The notes: a model not told the origin generated them from the sequence alone. Shown: positions 48,301 to 60,294, counted from the stretch's first letter. The stretch is 64,000 bases of DNA from Hymenolepis diminuta (GCA_900708905.1 CAADRB010000118.1:120727-184726), one strand, 5' to 3'. Program-made: numbers and translations.

Positions 48301-51300
48301 TCTGAAGAATCTGTAAATGAGGCTTTTTGAAGTTACTGAAATTCATTACATTCGTAGAGCAGCAATACCTTTCCCATCAATAATTCCCAAACCGGTTTAG
48401 GAAAGCGTTTTGGAATTCTCATGTTATCTCTCTTGGGATCCCTCTGATGAGATATTGGATTTCTGCCACTCCCTTTATTAGCGGGACTTAACCAACGTGG
48501 TTGATCATTGAGCTCACTGAATTTGAATGGATGAGCATTGAACCGGTGACCTCTAACTTCGCACATGCGCAAGTTAATTACTACGCCACCGACGCGAATC
48601 TGGTCTATTGATTGGTTAATTTGCCACGTCATGTATTCTGCAATATTCAGTGTGTTGGCATTAATTTTCATTACCTCACATTTTATAATTCATGGATAAT
48701 TCTCATTCGTCATATTCTATTTTGACCCTTTGACCACGAACCTATCCGTTATTTGATATACATTTCTGATTAATACTATTAAAGGTGACTATGATTTTCG
48801 ATCATTTGGTCAATAGACTCGATTCTATTCAATAAGTTCCATTAACCTCAATCATTTTTGGGTATCCATCTCTTTCTGATTTTAAAATAGGTAATACTGA
48901 CCTATTGAAAATGCGTTTCTTCTTCACCTAGCCTTCCATATTACCAGGTCATCACTTAACTGCCCCCATCCACTAGTTCGATCATAATTTGACGGACTGT
49001 TAAGGCGATTTATCTTTAATCAATTTATGGGAAAAGGTCATAAAAAATGGGCACATTCATTTTACATATTAATACCCCTTTCTATCTATTAATCATAGAA
49101 ATCCATACGCATTACGTTACCGAATCTATGATGAACATATTCATTATGTTTTAGCACCTAGAACTTTATCCGCAGAAATCTTGTCTCCTTTCACCATTTA
49201 TTTTATAATTCTAATCGCTGTGGCTTCCTACCACGTTGACCCATAATCCTAGACTGTTCTAATTACTAGATGACGATTGCTTTAGTTGATCATTGATGAA
49301 AAAATGAAAAATCAGTAAACTTCCTGAATTTGTCCTCTTTATCACAACACGACAACCACTCTCCGAGCGCTGATGATTAACTCCATTTCTTCCAACTCAT
49401 CTACCTCCTTCGTCCTCCTCTCCTTTCTTACTTCCTATACGTTTGTCTAATACAACCGTGATCCTACTCAACTCTAGCCCTTCTGACATTAGGAAAAGGT
49501 TGTTGCAACCCTTTAACTCTTAGAAAGATCAGGAGTTTGCAAGGGGATATCTCTAAGCCAAACTTGGACTCTAAAAGTAGCTTTACTGTCAGGATAAGTG
49601 CTACTTTAAAGTCATCTTTACCGAACACTGGAATACATTCAATGACTGAAATTAATTTATTAATCGGAAATAGCTTGCTTCTCCAAAATTGAAGTGCCGA
49701 AACATATTTGGCATTTATGGTCCAAATATACGTGCATTTAGCGTATTACTCATCATCCATGTATGCTTATTCAAGCTGCGTGTGACAAAGCAGTAAGGCG
49801 ACTGGCATCATCTTATTCTTACCCTCCTATTTCTCGATTTCGATTGCCAATTAGACGTTAGAACGAGACTCATTTAGGATACCGTTTTAGAACACTCATC
49901 TTGGGTAGAGGGGTAGCACCCTAGAGCCTCCCTGTTAAGCAACTCGCATTCCGCCATTCTTTTTCTTTGACAGACTTGATCGGTGTGGTTGGCCGTTCCA
50001 CTCACTGAGTGCGTACCGATAGGCATCGAATCCAGGACCTCCAATTCCCCAGACCAGCACGCAAGCGCATTAGTCTACTAAATCTTCTAACACAAATCGT
50101 AAAGGAAAAGTGCACTGAATTCTCATAATGGAGTCCCAGTTAGTCTTTCCAATGCACGGACGAATTCTAAACCCATTTCGTGACAGGAAAATCAGGAAAA
50201 TTTAAATCTCCCTTTATCATGCTAATGAGTTTATTGAAACCATCACCATTCTATAGTGTTATTTTGATTGTGAAACCAGATGTTCGAATAAAGCTATACC
50301 ACGTACGCTCAGGTCGACGCACAGGCCGCCAAGAACTATCATGTAAAACTCAAGACAGCAGGTTCTATAACAGAGTTCCAAGCAGTATAACAAATTGAAA
50401 GGAATGTTTATGTACAATTCGAATTTCATATAAAACTTCATTAAATATTTATCCTTTTTGTAGTCCCTCTTAAAAGCTGACTATTACTTGAACTATTTGA
50501 TCCTGAAATAATAGATTAGCCTAACGACTAATATATTTTACTGGCATTGAAAACCAAAATTTCGTACTTAATTCTTTTAACAATGTGCAATTTTTTCGAA
50601 ATTGTTCTATCCGAATTCTACTGAATTACTCGAAGCACACTGTTAATTACCACAAGAATTACACACGTAAACGACGTACCTCAGCATCTCCTGCTACACT
50701 AGAAGGAGACAGAGTGGTGAAATTAGACATTGTGTTAATGTTCATCTCCTCACAACTTGCGACGGTTCGATAAGGTGAAATGATTGATCCAAATACAGCC
50801 ACACCTAGAAAAATGGCTATTGTTTCCGAGAACATACCTTGAGTAGAAAAGAATATATATTTAATTGTAATGCTACTGAAATTAAATATAAGTAGAGAGA
50901 GCGATAAAGTTTACTCATGCTATCGATTTAAAAGATTGAAAATTCGAATGATAATATTGCAAAGATGCTGTGACAAAAGAATACACTAGGAGATTGCAAA
51001 GCACCGGTAAAAAAGGTAAGTTACCATTCTATATTTCCCACGTGAAAAATAAGCCATTAAACGGCAGGATTTTATAACTTTATATAAGTACTCAAAATCA
51101 ATAAATAAATTCGATCACATATAACTTTGTCCTTACAGTGTAATAGATCATTCATTAGGATGGGATCGACACAACAACCCATCACTTTTAAACATGCGTA
51201 GTACATTTGATCGAAATGGTTGTAATTAAGATACTCTTTAAATGGGAAGACATGTAGTTACAAAATAAGATTTATAGAAGGAATTGGAAATGAAAAATCA

Positions 51301-54300
51301 AGGCGTTCTAGTCTCAATACTGAGATTCGTACATAGCTCGGTTGCCATTGGTGCATCTTTATTTTCAGAATCTTCTGTAGTACGCGAGCTGCTGTGATCT
51401 TTAGCTTCACTAGGCCTACTTGTTACATTGAGTCACATTAACATGACGTTCATTTTCGATTGACCAATAGATGACCGTGTAAAGCTTAAAACCAGACCAC
51501 ACAGCTAATCTTCTATTCCACACTCATAATTTTGCTCCCACGCATGCAGTTGTGACGTGAAATCCAGCCCTCTACTTAGAGTTATCCATTCTCACCTCAT
51601 TCCTCCCTTCTTCCAATATGAACGTTCAATAGACTAATGATTAGTCCCAACTCCCCTCTTCTGGTATTGGGAAGAGTTATTGTATCCCCTTAACATTAAT
51701 TTAATCAGATTGTAAAAGTAATTTTACTTGGAATTAGCCCTACTCTAGTTTCATAGTTTGAGATATTTGAAGGCTAGAAATTGAGGCTATCATAATAATG
51801 GTTCCCGTGTTAATGCTTCAGAACGATTTGGTACGTGCAAGAAGGGCGATGAATTAGAAAATTCAAATCGTCTAAACCTGTACGAAACAATGTTTTGTCG
51901 TCAAACGTAAGAAGATACTGAATTAACCATTTATGTCAATATTGTATAACCCGAAGTTAGAAATCAAATGAAGTAAGAATCTATGATACCTTAACTTTGC
52001 TCTCAGCATATTTTGAGCCCCTCATTTCACATATTTTGACATTTTGTTAGTCGATTTTAATTATTGTAATATTTTTTGTACTACTGTGGTTAATAATTAT
52101 ACCCGCAATTGAGATACATTTACCTTAATCGTTTTGACCGATACGTCAACGTGAGGTCACTGGCACACTTCCCACCGCTTCATTTGTGGAAATCTATTTC
52201 AGATAGAGACTATGGATTTTAGACAAGACGTTTTTTGTTGAAATACGCACCGGATCTTATGAAATCTAATTTACTAAAAGTAAGTTACTAAATTAACTAG
52301 ATTTAAACGCAATTATAAGGCGAAATATAAGATTATATGCTTGAGGTTGGCCTATATAAAAGCCTCGGATTCGTTCTAACTTATTTCAATTTTAATTACC
52401 TTTTAAATAGTTCTATTTATCAAGTTATAAATTTTTAGTCTAATGAATAATGCAATGTAAGTGCATTAAAATGCACCCATTAGTGAAACCAATCGGCACA
52501 CAATATATGACAAGTACACTCAACTTTGCAGGAATAGTCCGTGCAATAACTGGAAAATACGCCGGCTAACGAGCAGATCTGAGGTCACCTAAGGTCATAC
52601 AACTCAATTGTCAACTCTTAGCTTATATGGCAAGAACAAAATTAAAACTATAAAAGATAAATACAATCTAGTTCAATTAAAACTAAACAACGGATTTTGC
52701 AATAAATATCTTTTTAAATAGGAAAGTAACATGATTTAATAATGTCCTAAAAGCGATCAAAAACGTTGTCGAAGACATCCACAATCATGTGGTTAATCAA
52801 AAAAGGATGGTGAGCGACCACACCAGAAAAGCAGCGAGCGAATGACGTGTAAGAGTGTAATAGGCGAAATACCAATCAGGGGAAAGGGTCTGCGCACCAC
52901 TTGGGGTGAGCCAACTTGGACATACGTGCGCACGGAGCAGCGTGAACTCGCGAGTGCATCCTAAGTACACATGTACCCGGACATCGCAATGCAGGTGTAC
53001 GCGTAAATCCAATAGTCACGCTAGGCTCTTCCCATAATCAACCAACATCCCATACGCCCCCGCACATACTAGCAGGACCTGGTTTTAGACTTGTGCAGAA
53101 TTCTCAAATTCCCAAAATTAAGTTTAATCTATATTTTGTGCTTATGAGGACATTTAAAACCAAAAAAGGACTTATATCCACTGCATCCGCAGATGTGATA
53201 GTTTAGTGGAGTTCGCAAATGTTCAGTAACTTCAAGATCTGTATAGCAAAATGTCACAACCCTATTACTTGGAGTAACTTTATAGCCGATGCTACTCAAC
53301 AATGCAGGTTGCAGGTAGTTAAATTTAGAAGGAAAAATTATTTGAATTATGAAAAACTGCACATCTACTTTAATCTAAACCGAACAGTAAAAAAGGTTTC
53401 TCAAGCTCCATAGGCAAAATCCTATTATCTTCTCTCCTATAAAGAAATTAGAGCTACGTATCTGTGAGGGTACCTTTCAAAGGAAGTATATTATTATCAT
53501 TAACATGTATCCATTCGTCCTCAAATGAACAGGGAAAATTGGCAAACTGAAAATAACGACCGAAACGAAAGCTAGACAACATCGATACAATGTGCTCTCA
53601 GACAGAGCTCAAATTGAAATTAAGGGTCAGGATCCTAAAAATGTTACTTTCATCACACTAAAAGTACCACATAATGGAATATATATTCAAATCTAATTCT
53701 TAACTGTTATGAACATAAGCTAATATATTATAATTAATTAATCACTTAAACGATACCAATTATAAAATAATCAAGCGCAATAAAAGATAGGTCAAAACGA
53801 GTTCAAGAACTTACGAAATGCTGTTAATACGTCTCTTTCTTTAGGATTAACCGTAAGTACCATCGTCATAGAGCTAAAGGGTACATGATAAGCCTATAAA
53901 TCAAATATGCAAATGAGAAAATTAAAAAAATATTTTCAGAAATAAGCAAGAATCGCTATTACAGTCAGTCCGATTTGAATCAAGCAATTCGTAATTAGAT
54001 ACATGCCCAATTTCGCCCCAGGAGACCCCTCAATTGCATAGTAAAGGAAAAAAAACGCAATGACCCAAACCGGTGTTGAAAATATCATCCTAAATTTAAA
54101 AATATCATTAAATAAAAAGAATAACAAAAGTCCAATAACGGGGAAAATCTACTTACCAGGGTCTTTTCTGTCCAAATCTTGAGCGAGTTTTCAATACAAG
54201 ATAGCCCATAATAGGGTCAGTGAAGGCGTCGATTGCACGAGATGTAAAGAGAATAATAGAAAGATGTTTTGCTGGAAGATCAACAACTTCTAAAAGGAAG

Positions 54301-54473
54301 AGTGGCAGAAAAAATCCGCTAATATTTTGCATCAGTTGCATCGGGATGCCACCGACACCGAAAGCCAATCTGCGCCACAAAGGAAGATGATTTCTGGTTT
54401 CTGGTTTTTCACCTGTCTCATAATCAATTGAATTATCATCAGAAATCGATATTTCATTGGTTTTGGATGTCAT
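45386..54473 (-). CDS. MFSD2-like major facilitator transporter, 10 exons (sodium-dependent lysophosphatidylcholine symporter family)
   Basis: Exons on the minus strand: 54157-54473, 53963-54089, 53815-53893, 50680-50837, 47763-47987, 46862-47029, 46554-46672, 46336-46473, 46091-46264, 45386-45581. All have GT/AG borders and matching phases, giving 566 residues (vertebrate MFSD2A is about 540). Seen: the MelB/MFSD2 sodium-site motif SRAIDAFTDPIMGY with D82 and D86; AYHVPFSSMTM at 149; WSMLPDVIDAFELE at 398; a membrane lysine K429 matching the lysine that binds the lipid phosphate in MFSD2A; C203 and C454 at the places of the conserved extracellular disulfide; an NFT glycosylation sequon in the same loop as C203. 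In vertebrates the family imports lysophosphatidylcholine across the plasma membrane with Na+. I chose the ATG at 54473 because the preceding 33 codons are not transporter-like. If the last intron is retained, the protein stops at 46087 with 502 residues. Function is by homology; MFSD2A and MFSD2B types were not separated. Confidence 0.9.
47268..47355 (-). mobile_element. tRNA-derived SINE, copy 3 (short)
   Basis: Minus strand: A-box region GGGCACTAGGTTACACTAGG (about 47330-47349), then B box GTTCGATTTCCC (47312-47323), then CCACTGGTCCATTC, like CCCATCGGTGCGCAT in copy 1. The rest of the body is not recognisable. It lies in the MFSD2-like intron between exons 5 and 6. Confidence 0.4.
48373..48598 (-). 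mobile_element. tRNA-derived SINE, copy 4
   Basis: Minus strand: GTCGGTGGCGTAGTAATTAA (A box), GGTTCAATGCT (B box, 48534-48544), then a body with CAACCACGTTGGTTAAG and a tail GGTTTGGGAATTATTGATG. Body and tail match copy 6 (CAACCAAACTGGTTAAG; GGGAATTATTATC), giving an element of about 220 nt. It lies in an intron of the MFSD2-like gene. Confidence 0.65.
49430..49640. repeat. Intronic direct repeat, left copy
   Basis: Aligns in the same orientation with 51590-51770: shared order of a CTCC/TTC-rich block, ATTAGGAAAAGGTTGTTGCA against ATTGGGAAGAGTTATTGTAT, CCCTTTAAC against CCCCTTAAC, and AAAGTAGCTTTACT against AAAGTAATTTTACT. Probably a dispersed repeat of unknown class inserted in two introns of the MFSD2-like gene. 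Confidence 0.45.
49868..50087 (-). mobile_element. tRNA-derived SINE, copy 5
   Basis: Minus strand: TAGACTAATGCGC (A box, about 50065-50077), GGATTCGATGCC (B box, 50022-50033), TATCGGTACGCACTCAGTG, then GGCCAACCACACCGATCAAG. A later stretch, CTCTACCCAAGATGAG, matches CTCTGCCCAAGATGAA of copy 6. Intron of the MFSD2-like gene. Confidence 0.65.
51590..51770. repeat. Intronic direct repeat, right copy
   Basis: Partner of 49430-49640, about 2.1 kb apart, on the other side of MFSD2-like exon 4. No coding content recognised. Confidence 0.45.
52840..53060. repeat. Older dispersed repeat, copy B
   Basis: Partner of 8795-9000 (see there). It stands out as a GC-rich island in the MFSD2-like intron between exons 3 and 4. 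The minus-strand open frame here has no recognisable product. Confidence 0.35.
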
Positions 54474-56228
54474 TTTAACGACAACCAGATGAAATGAACT
54501 AAATCTCACTGAGAGGAAACTCTCAAAACCGCACAAGTACAAATAACACGAATTTTTGATAGATATAAACAAAATTTAAGGTGATAACTAAATAGTAATA
54601 ATATTGACTTAGGCCATCTACATATGTTCTGATTATTTATGATTATAATATATTTGATTTGTGATTGCTTCATATTTTGTTTAACTTAAAATTGCAGCAC
54701 TAATTTTTCGTTACGGTACGTGGTTTTGAAGGATTAATTTGACGGGCAGACGTAATAAGTTCCGTTAACAATTAATGACCGGTTTGAAGAGTTGGCTAAA
54801 AGATTAAACAAATTGTAAATAGTTATTAAACGGCCATTTGTGTAAATATTCTTTATTTTTAAAACCTATGAATTCATTACAACACTTAGTTGAAAATAAA
54901 TATATGCATTTAATAAAACTCTATATGCTGATTACATTTATTATCATTGCCTGTTAAATATTTCTGCCTTAGGTAAATATAGCAAATCCTAGTAATCGTT
55001 GATGAATAACTCCTTCGTTTTGATAAATCGCATTGTCATTCTATTGAAGTATATATATATATTTCCAGAATTACTGTCATTCACTAAGACAATACTTGCT
55101 TTTTCGTCTACGAAACCGCAGTGACATCTTTTATGTCTCTCTGACGCAAAACCCCTATCTCTCATGTCTAAATGCGCCTATCGATCCTCCCCCCCCTTAC
55201 TATAACCGCCTCGTTTCACTTAAAAGTACATCTGCGCTCATGTTCTCGTTAGCTCTGCCCAAATGACTCATATAAGACCGTTCGTTTTCCACTCAAAGCA
55301 GAACGCACGTCCGTTTCTTACGGACTCCTATACATCCCATTCATCCCCTCTGTTCCTCAGACCTCTCCCCCCTCTCTCTTACTCGTTTCAATCTCGTCGT
55401 GGCTTCCTCGAATATTTTTCGGACTAGCCAACTCCACAATTGTTGTTAGCCCTAACTTACACAGCAACGAATTGGCGACTGTTGTTGCTATTGTTAGTTG
55501 TTATCTGCCAACTGTTAGTAGCTATGTTAACTCCAACACTATATGTCGGACAGTACTTAAATTTGAGTGTAAACTTGAAGGGAAAAAGTTTCTAATATAA
55601 CTTATTAAATTTAATCATGTCAAATCGAAAAAATTGCGCTCATATATCTGAAACAAACGCTGTGATGATTATGAAAAATCCTCACTCTCAGATCTCCATA
55701 ACTGGGATATGCATTATTTTTAATGTATTCACTGATTTTGGAAATGTTGTTTAACTGCAAATTACGACGCATTTATGACCTTTGTAACGGCCTGAGTCAT
55801 ATCATATTCGTTCAAGTTCAGGGTATTCTGATATGAAGTAGGTAGTGATATAATCTGTTTCATTAGTAGACAAATGACAATTAGATTACTCAAGAAGTTG
55901 TATTATTTACAAATGTGAACCGAAAAACAAAAATCAGAGCAGAAATAACGTTCTTAATATAAAGTTCTTCAAGTTGTCAGCGTTCCACATGAACAATGTA
56001 AAGAAATAAATTCAAACAGAAGGAAATCAGCAAAGTGGAAATTAATGATTAACAAATGGAATTATTTTGAGAAATAACATTAATTCTATGTAACTAATAC
56101 ATATAAGAAAAAATATTTTCTATAAAAATAATTCTTATATGCAAAATTCTTCATTTTTCAGCACTTTAATTCCAGTTTCTCTTAACTCTCCTTTTCCAAA
56201 CGAACCTATTTACATTTCGTTTTCAGTT
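54474..56228. other. Upstream region of the MFSD2-like gene, pyrimidine-rich tract
   Basis: No gene found. A C+T-rich, AT-poor tract runs from about 55120 to 55440 on the plus strand. A plus-strand frame stays open from 55253 to 55600 across it, but lacks an ATG and homology; long pyrimidine tracts exclude stop codons by composition. Confidence 0.45.
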
Positions 56229-56312
56229 GCGCATAATATAAATGGACCAATCGGTACGGAAACGTGTGTGGTTTGGGTCGTTTTGGATGCTTTGTTGTTG
56301 AGTTGTATCGGT
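56229..56312 (+). CDS. Possible isolated exon resembling TM3 of an aminergic GPCR
   Basis: A strong acceptor (pyrimidine tract then CGTTTTCAG) and a donor GTAGGT bound an 84-nt open exon, phase 1 to 1, encoding NGPIGTETCVVWVVLDALLL then SCI. The spacing C-x2-W-x3-D is that of C3.25, W3.28 and D3.32 in amine receptors. No TM2 exon before it and no DRY exon after it were found, so it may be a fragment, part of a receptor with distant exons, or coincidence. Confidence 0.25.
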
Positions 56313-57230
56313 AGGTAGTGCTATTTCATTGAGAATCAGAGGGCCGGTTAAAGTATTCTATAGATTAGAGTAGATCATTACTGTAACCAATGTTGAAATC
56401 GGGATAAAGAATATTTGATTTCCCCAAACTAAATATTCATGTCAAGTATTGCAAAGACTCCCAATGCCCTTCCCCAGGGTCATAATGCCCACTGATATAG
56501 TCTGTCAAAAATCATAAGTCCGCTAAATGACATTCACACGCAGAAGAGGCTGTCGGACACTCTGAAATGCCGGCCAGCCAATTCTGCTCAAGAGTTCTCG
56601 TTCGCCGCCTGTCTCCCTTTCTCAATGGTGGGAGGGAAACTAACGTCAACATTCAGGGTCGCTTGGAGGTGGGGGTTAGATTTGGCTCTTGGAGTACTAA
56701 TTACGACCACCGACTGCAACAACTCACATGGTGTCTTGGCCAACCTACTCTCTTTTACATAACTACAGAGCGTGATCTTAAAGATCACAAACAACTTGAC
56801 TGTTTTATCTAAACGTTAGTTAGGTTACTGAAGGAAAATACCGAAATAGGGGATTTAGGTACATCTAAAAGAGCGAAATGAGAAAACTATAGAAGGACGG
56901 AGCGTATCCTATCACGTGCTTGGTATATCCCTATCTACTTATCAAGACGATATTTTAGAGTATTAAACAAAATGTGAAGTTCAGTACTGAGAGAATTCCA
57001 GCATAAAATGTAAATGAAGAGCGTGTTTTCGGGTTCTTCCACGCGTTTTCGATTAACCAAGTAAATGTGTGAAAAGTTCTAAATAAATACTAAACTTGAG
57101 GTGGGAGTGAAAAGTTAAAGAAGCATTCTCTGATTATAAACTGTGAAGCTTAAGGACGTGAATGTAAACCTTTATATTCAAAATTCAAGAGTAGCATATA
57201 AACGACAAAAAACTTTTCAGAATGTACTCT

Positions 57231-57353
57231 TCTTCACGCAGAAACCTCGGAGGTTTGTGAGAAGTTGTTGGCCTCCTGATGGTGTGTATTCTACAAATTT
57301 CCAACAATGGCAAAATATATGGATTAATTTTGTGCCTTTAAGAGATTTTTCAG
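57231..57353 (+). CDS. Possible isolated exon, unknown product
   Basis: An open stretch between acceptor AACTTTTCAG and donor GTTGTT reads NVLFFTQKPRRFVRSCWPPD, then STNFQQWQNIWINFVPLRDF. Composition (Trp, Pro and Cys spaced by polar residues) is more protein-like than neighbouring DNA. I found no partner exons and do not recognise the family. Confidence 0.2.
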
Positions 57354-57488
57354 GTTGTTTTTGTCCTTCGATATTTTTTTAGTTTTTTTGTCTATTTGGA
57401 TAAGATTAAAACTGGATAAAGTAGAAAAGGATGGAAAGAACGATTTTCACGATCGAATTGAGAAAGTTCTCAACTATTACCGCCGGTT

Positions 57489-58237
57489 AGAGATGGTGAG
57501 ATTGAGCAGAAGGATCAATGTTCTCTTTATCCTCCTCCTCCTCAGCCGAAATCTATCTGAAAGATAAGGGTGCTGACCATTCGATCTCTGAACCTATTTT
57601 GCCACTCTTCTCTACCATTTCCATTTCCAGATCATCAGCGTAAGATGAATCCGCCTTGCTTGAGTAAAGAGATCCTGAAGACTCCTATCCAGCAAGTTCA
57701 CAGGGGCGTTCTAATGCAAAGAACTCATCAAAGGATGTCACTGAAGTAGCCCTCATTAGCCCATACAGTTGAAAATGTTTCAGGATGTCCAAATTCCTCC
57801 ACGATGGCAATTAATCTTTTCTCATTTTCTTAAATGTGTTTCTTCTCTTCTCCCTCTGCAAAGCTACAGAGATGTTCTAACACTAAGAGATCGTCCAGGG
57901 AATTTATTTAAGTAGTTCCATCTATCCCTGCAAAAGTTGAACTGTATTGATGCAATCTAAAATTTTTAGTAGTATTGGCAGTGGCTACCGCATCAGCATC
58001 CTCAACCTCCTCCTGATGCTTGTCCTCCTCAGCAATGCATTCATTTTCAATTAGAGCTTCTTGGGTAGCTATAGAAGTTACTGACATCTCGTGCAGTGAT
58101 ATATCCATCTATGTATCACTCCCCTCTCCCATCCCTTTTTCCAGATCAGACGAATCTTGCAGCTGATCTACTAAACGTGAATTAAACCCTCCTGAAAATT
58201 CTGTAGACCCAGCAACGTTATTGTAACCCTTAAAAGG
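57489..58237 (-). pseudogene. Decayed intronless reading frame for an acidic protein of unknown family
   Basis: Read on the minus strand from 58237, one frame keeps protein-like sequence for about 165 codons with three stops: FSGGFNSRLVDQLQDSSDLE, stop, MDISLHEMSVTSIATQEALI, IAEEDKHQEEVEDADAVATA, stop, INSLDDLLVLEHLCSFAEGE, stop, ENEKRLIAIVEEFGHPETF. After a one-base shift near 57740 it continues FDEFFALERPCELAG, stop, ESSGSLYSSKADSSYADDLE, and ends ISAEEEEDKENID. The strongly acidic composition in one frame through several stops argues for a once-coding region rather than chance. Absence of introns suggests a processed retrocopy. I do not recognise the parent. Confidence 0.5.
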
Positions 58238-58600
58238 TCACGCCTCCTTTAAGTTTCCATCCTATTTTATTGAATAACTCTTATCTTTTTCATTGATTAT
58301 GTATATCAACCGGACATTTAAATACACGATACATATATTTAAATATAAAACTAAAATAAAATTTTCTTATGACAACAAGAACTTGCATTTTCCCTTCCTT
58401 TAGGATGGGATATCGGCGTACCTGAATTTTAATTTACAGATGAAATGGCGGAGTAATCCTAGGGTTTCTCAATTCGCTTTTTTGCTTTAAGATGCACTTG
58501 AATACCTAAGTACGTGTAAGTATTGAATTTCCGCTATACTTACTGCAGTGTGCAATTCTAATTCGTTGGCAAAGTTGACTTGAGGAATCGCGCTCGCGCT

Positions 58601-58615
58601 AGAACATTCCGGAAA
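58601..58615. promoter_or_regulatory. Perfect three-unit heat-shock element
   Basis: AGAACATTCCGGAAA is three alternating nGAAn/nTTCn units, the HSF trimer consensus, inside an unusually GC-rich patch (58585-58665). A TATA-like TTTATAATA lies about 60 nt further on the plus strand (58673-58681), the spacing of a heat-shock promoter. No chaperone gene was seen downstream, so this is an orphan or decayed promoter, or chance. Confidence 0.35.
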
Positions 58616-59828
58616 GTGCAGGCGTGCTACCGATCGCGTATCGGGTAGGGACGGCTGTGCTTTTACAGTCCATTTATAATATGCTCAAATTTCGCAAATT
58701 CTTCTACTCCATTATATCTTTTCAGACCAAAGATCACGCATTTGAACCAAATTAGGGATTCTGTTACTCAAACTTGCTATTGCTTGGGCCCGAAATCTAG
58801 TAATATGCATTTAGTAACACAAACTTAAAATATTAACAGAAGATGCTATTTTTCTTTCTATTACCCAGTGCTTGGTGGCGTACTTTAATCATGATGGCCG
58901 GTCTTGGCAAATTAACTCTTCTTCGTCTTGATGGTTGAGAAGGTAAATGAGTTTACGTGATATTCATTATCTTTATACACTCATTGTTTCTGCGCCATGA
59001 TTGTCACGAGTGAAATTGGAATGTGGCTGAGGCGATACTGTTACTTTACTTCTCTTTTCTATTGTTCTCAGATTCTTTTGCCAGCCGCTTATTAAGCTTC
59101 TCAATGTCTTCACTGGAACTTATTTAATATACATTTTTAAATTTCTCCAGTTATCTATCTCTCACAACATGAACTTCACTCATTTTTCAATTTCTTACTC
59201 GCACTCTCTGCTTTCTCCATACTTGGTTTTTCCTGTTCTAAATTGATGGCACCTAATTGAAACCATATGCTAAGATGGCCATAATTTAGTTACTAATAAT
59301 TTCCTTAGTACAACAATATTGTCGAGTGTTTCCATCTTCTTGGTAACAGTCTTAAATTTGTCCATTACAATGACACTCCGAATTCAACCCTCCATCATAG
59401 AGATTTGATTCAAGTTTGTTTGTTTTCTTTTGCAAAACTAACTTATTACCATTTGCATATCAAGCAAACTAGGTAACTGCAGAGAAGAATCGGAGGCAGT
59501 GAGGGACATGTAGGAGTTGAAAATGAGATGAAAGGGAATACTCTTATACGGTAGAAAGTTGTTTTTGATGATTCAATAAATCGAACAAATGGACGCATTA
59601 AGATTGTATTCCAGCACACAGATGTATATGAAAACGTACATGTTTTCCCCCATTTTTATTCAAGGTAAACCCGTCCACCTATTCGTTGGCTCAACGTTAA
59701 CCAATCCGTTCCCACATACATTTCTTCCTCTTATCAACTCATAATTATCATACCACAGTCTAGTGCGCTTGTTTAACCGCATGTCTATGCGGTACACCGT
59801 AATCTTAATCCCTACGTTCATGAATTTC

Positions 59829-60072
59829 CACAATTGATAATAATTCCCGAGCCCATTTTGGGAAGGCGATTTCCAACGTTCATCTTGGGCAGAGAGTGGC
59901 GTTATGGAGACTGCCTGGTGAGAAAAGTGAGTTCTGCCACCTTCTATGGTAGCCAGCCTTAACCAGTTTGGTTGGCCATTCCTCTTACTTGATGTGCACC
60001 AATGAGATTCTAACCCGTGACCTCTGAAATTGTACACTTATACGGTAACCAACACGTCACTGACGCACTCTA
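59829..60072 (-). mobile_element. tRNA-derived SINE, copy 6
   Basis: Minus strand: GCGTCAGTGACGTGTTGG (A-box region), GGTTAGAATCTCATT (degenerate B box, about 60001-60015), GGCCAACCAAACTGGTTAAG, GGCAGAACTCAC, CTCTGCCCAAGATGAA, tail GGGAATTATTATC. It has the best preserved body of the family. Another non-coding but GC-richer 150 nt follows to 59660, perhaps part of the insertion. Confidence 0.65.
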
Positions 60073-60294
60073 AAGTTGATATTTTAAATTACTTGCTACT
60101 TGCCTATTGGAATTATAAAGAGAGATGTACCATAACTGAAATTATACGGGTACATGTAATCACACCATCCTATATTCATGATCATGGGAAGGTTAAAAGA
60201 GGGCAGTTGAAATCTTGAGTAATATTGTCGGCATTTTCATCTATTGAATTAGTCATCGCTTTCCATTTGGTAATAACTCTCTGATGGAAGTGTA

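Noticed and set aside
48333..48671. 112-codon minus-strand open frame
   Set aside because: It is SINE copy 4 read as protein, within an intron of the MFSD2-like gene.
55253..55600. 116-codon open plus-strand frame
   Set aside because: No ATG, and the frame is open mainly because of a pyrimidine-rich tract; no domain recognised.
56567..56812. Overlapping GC-richer open frames on both strands
   Set aside because: Perhaps an old SINE-like repeat (a GTCGGTGG start on the minus strand), but no B box was found and the frames lack homology.
59660..60037. 125-codon minus-strand open frame
   Set aside because: Most of it is the body of SINE copy 6; matching text appears in copy 4 in a different frame.
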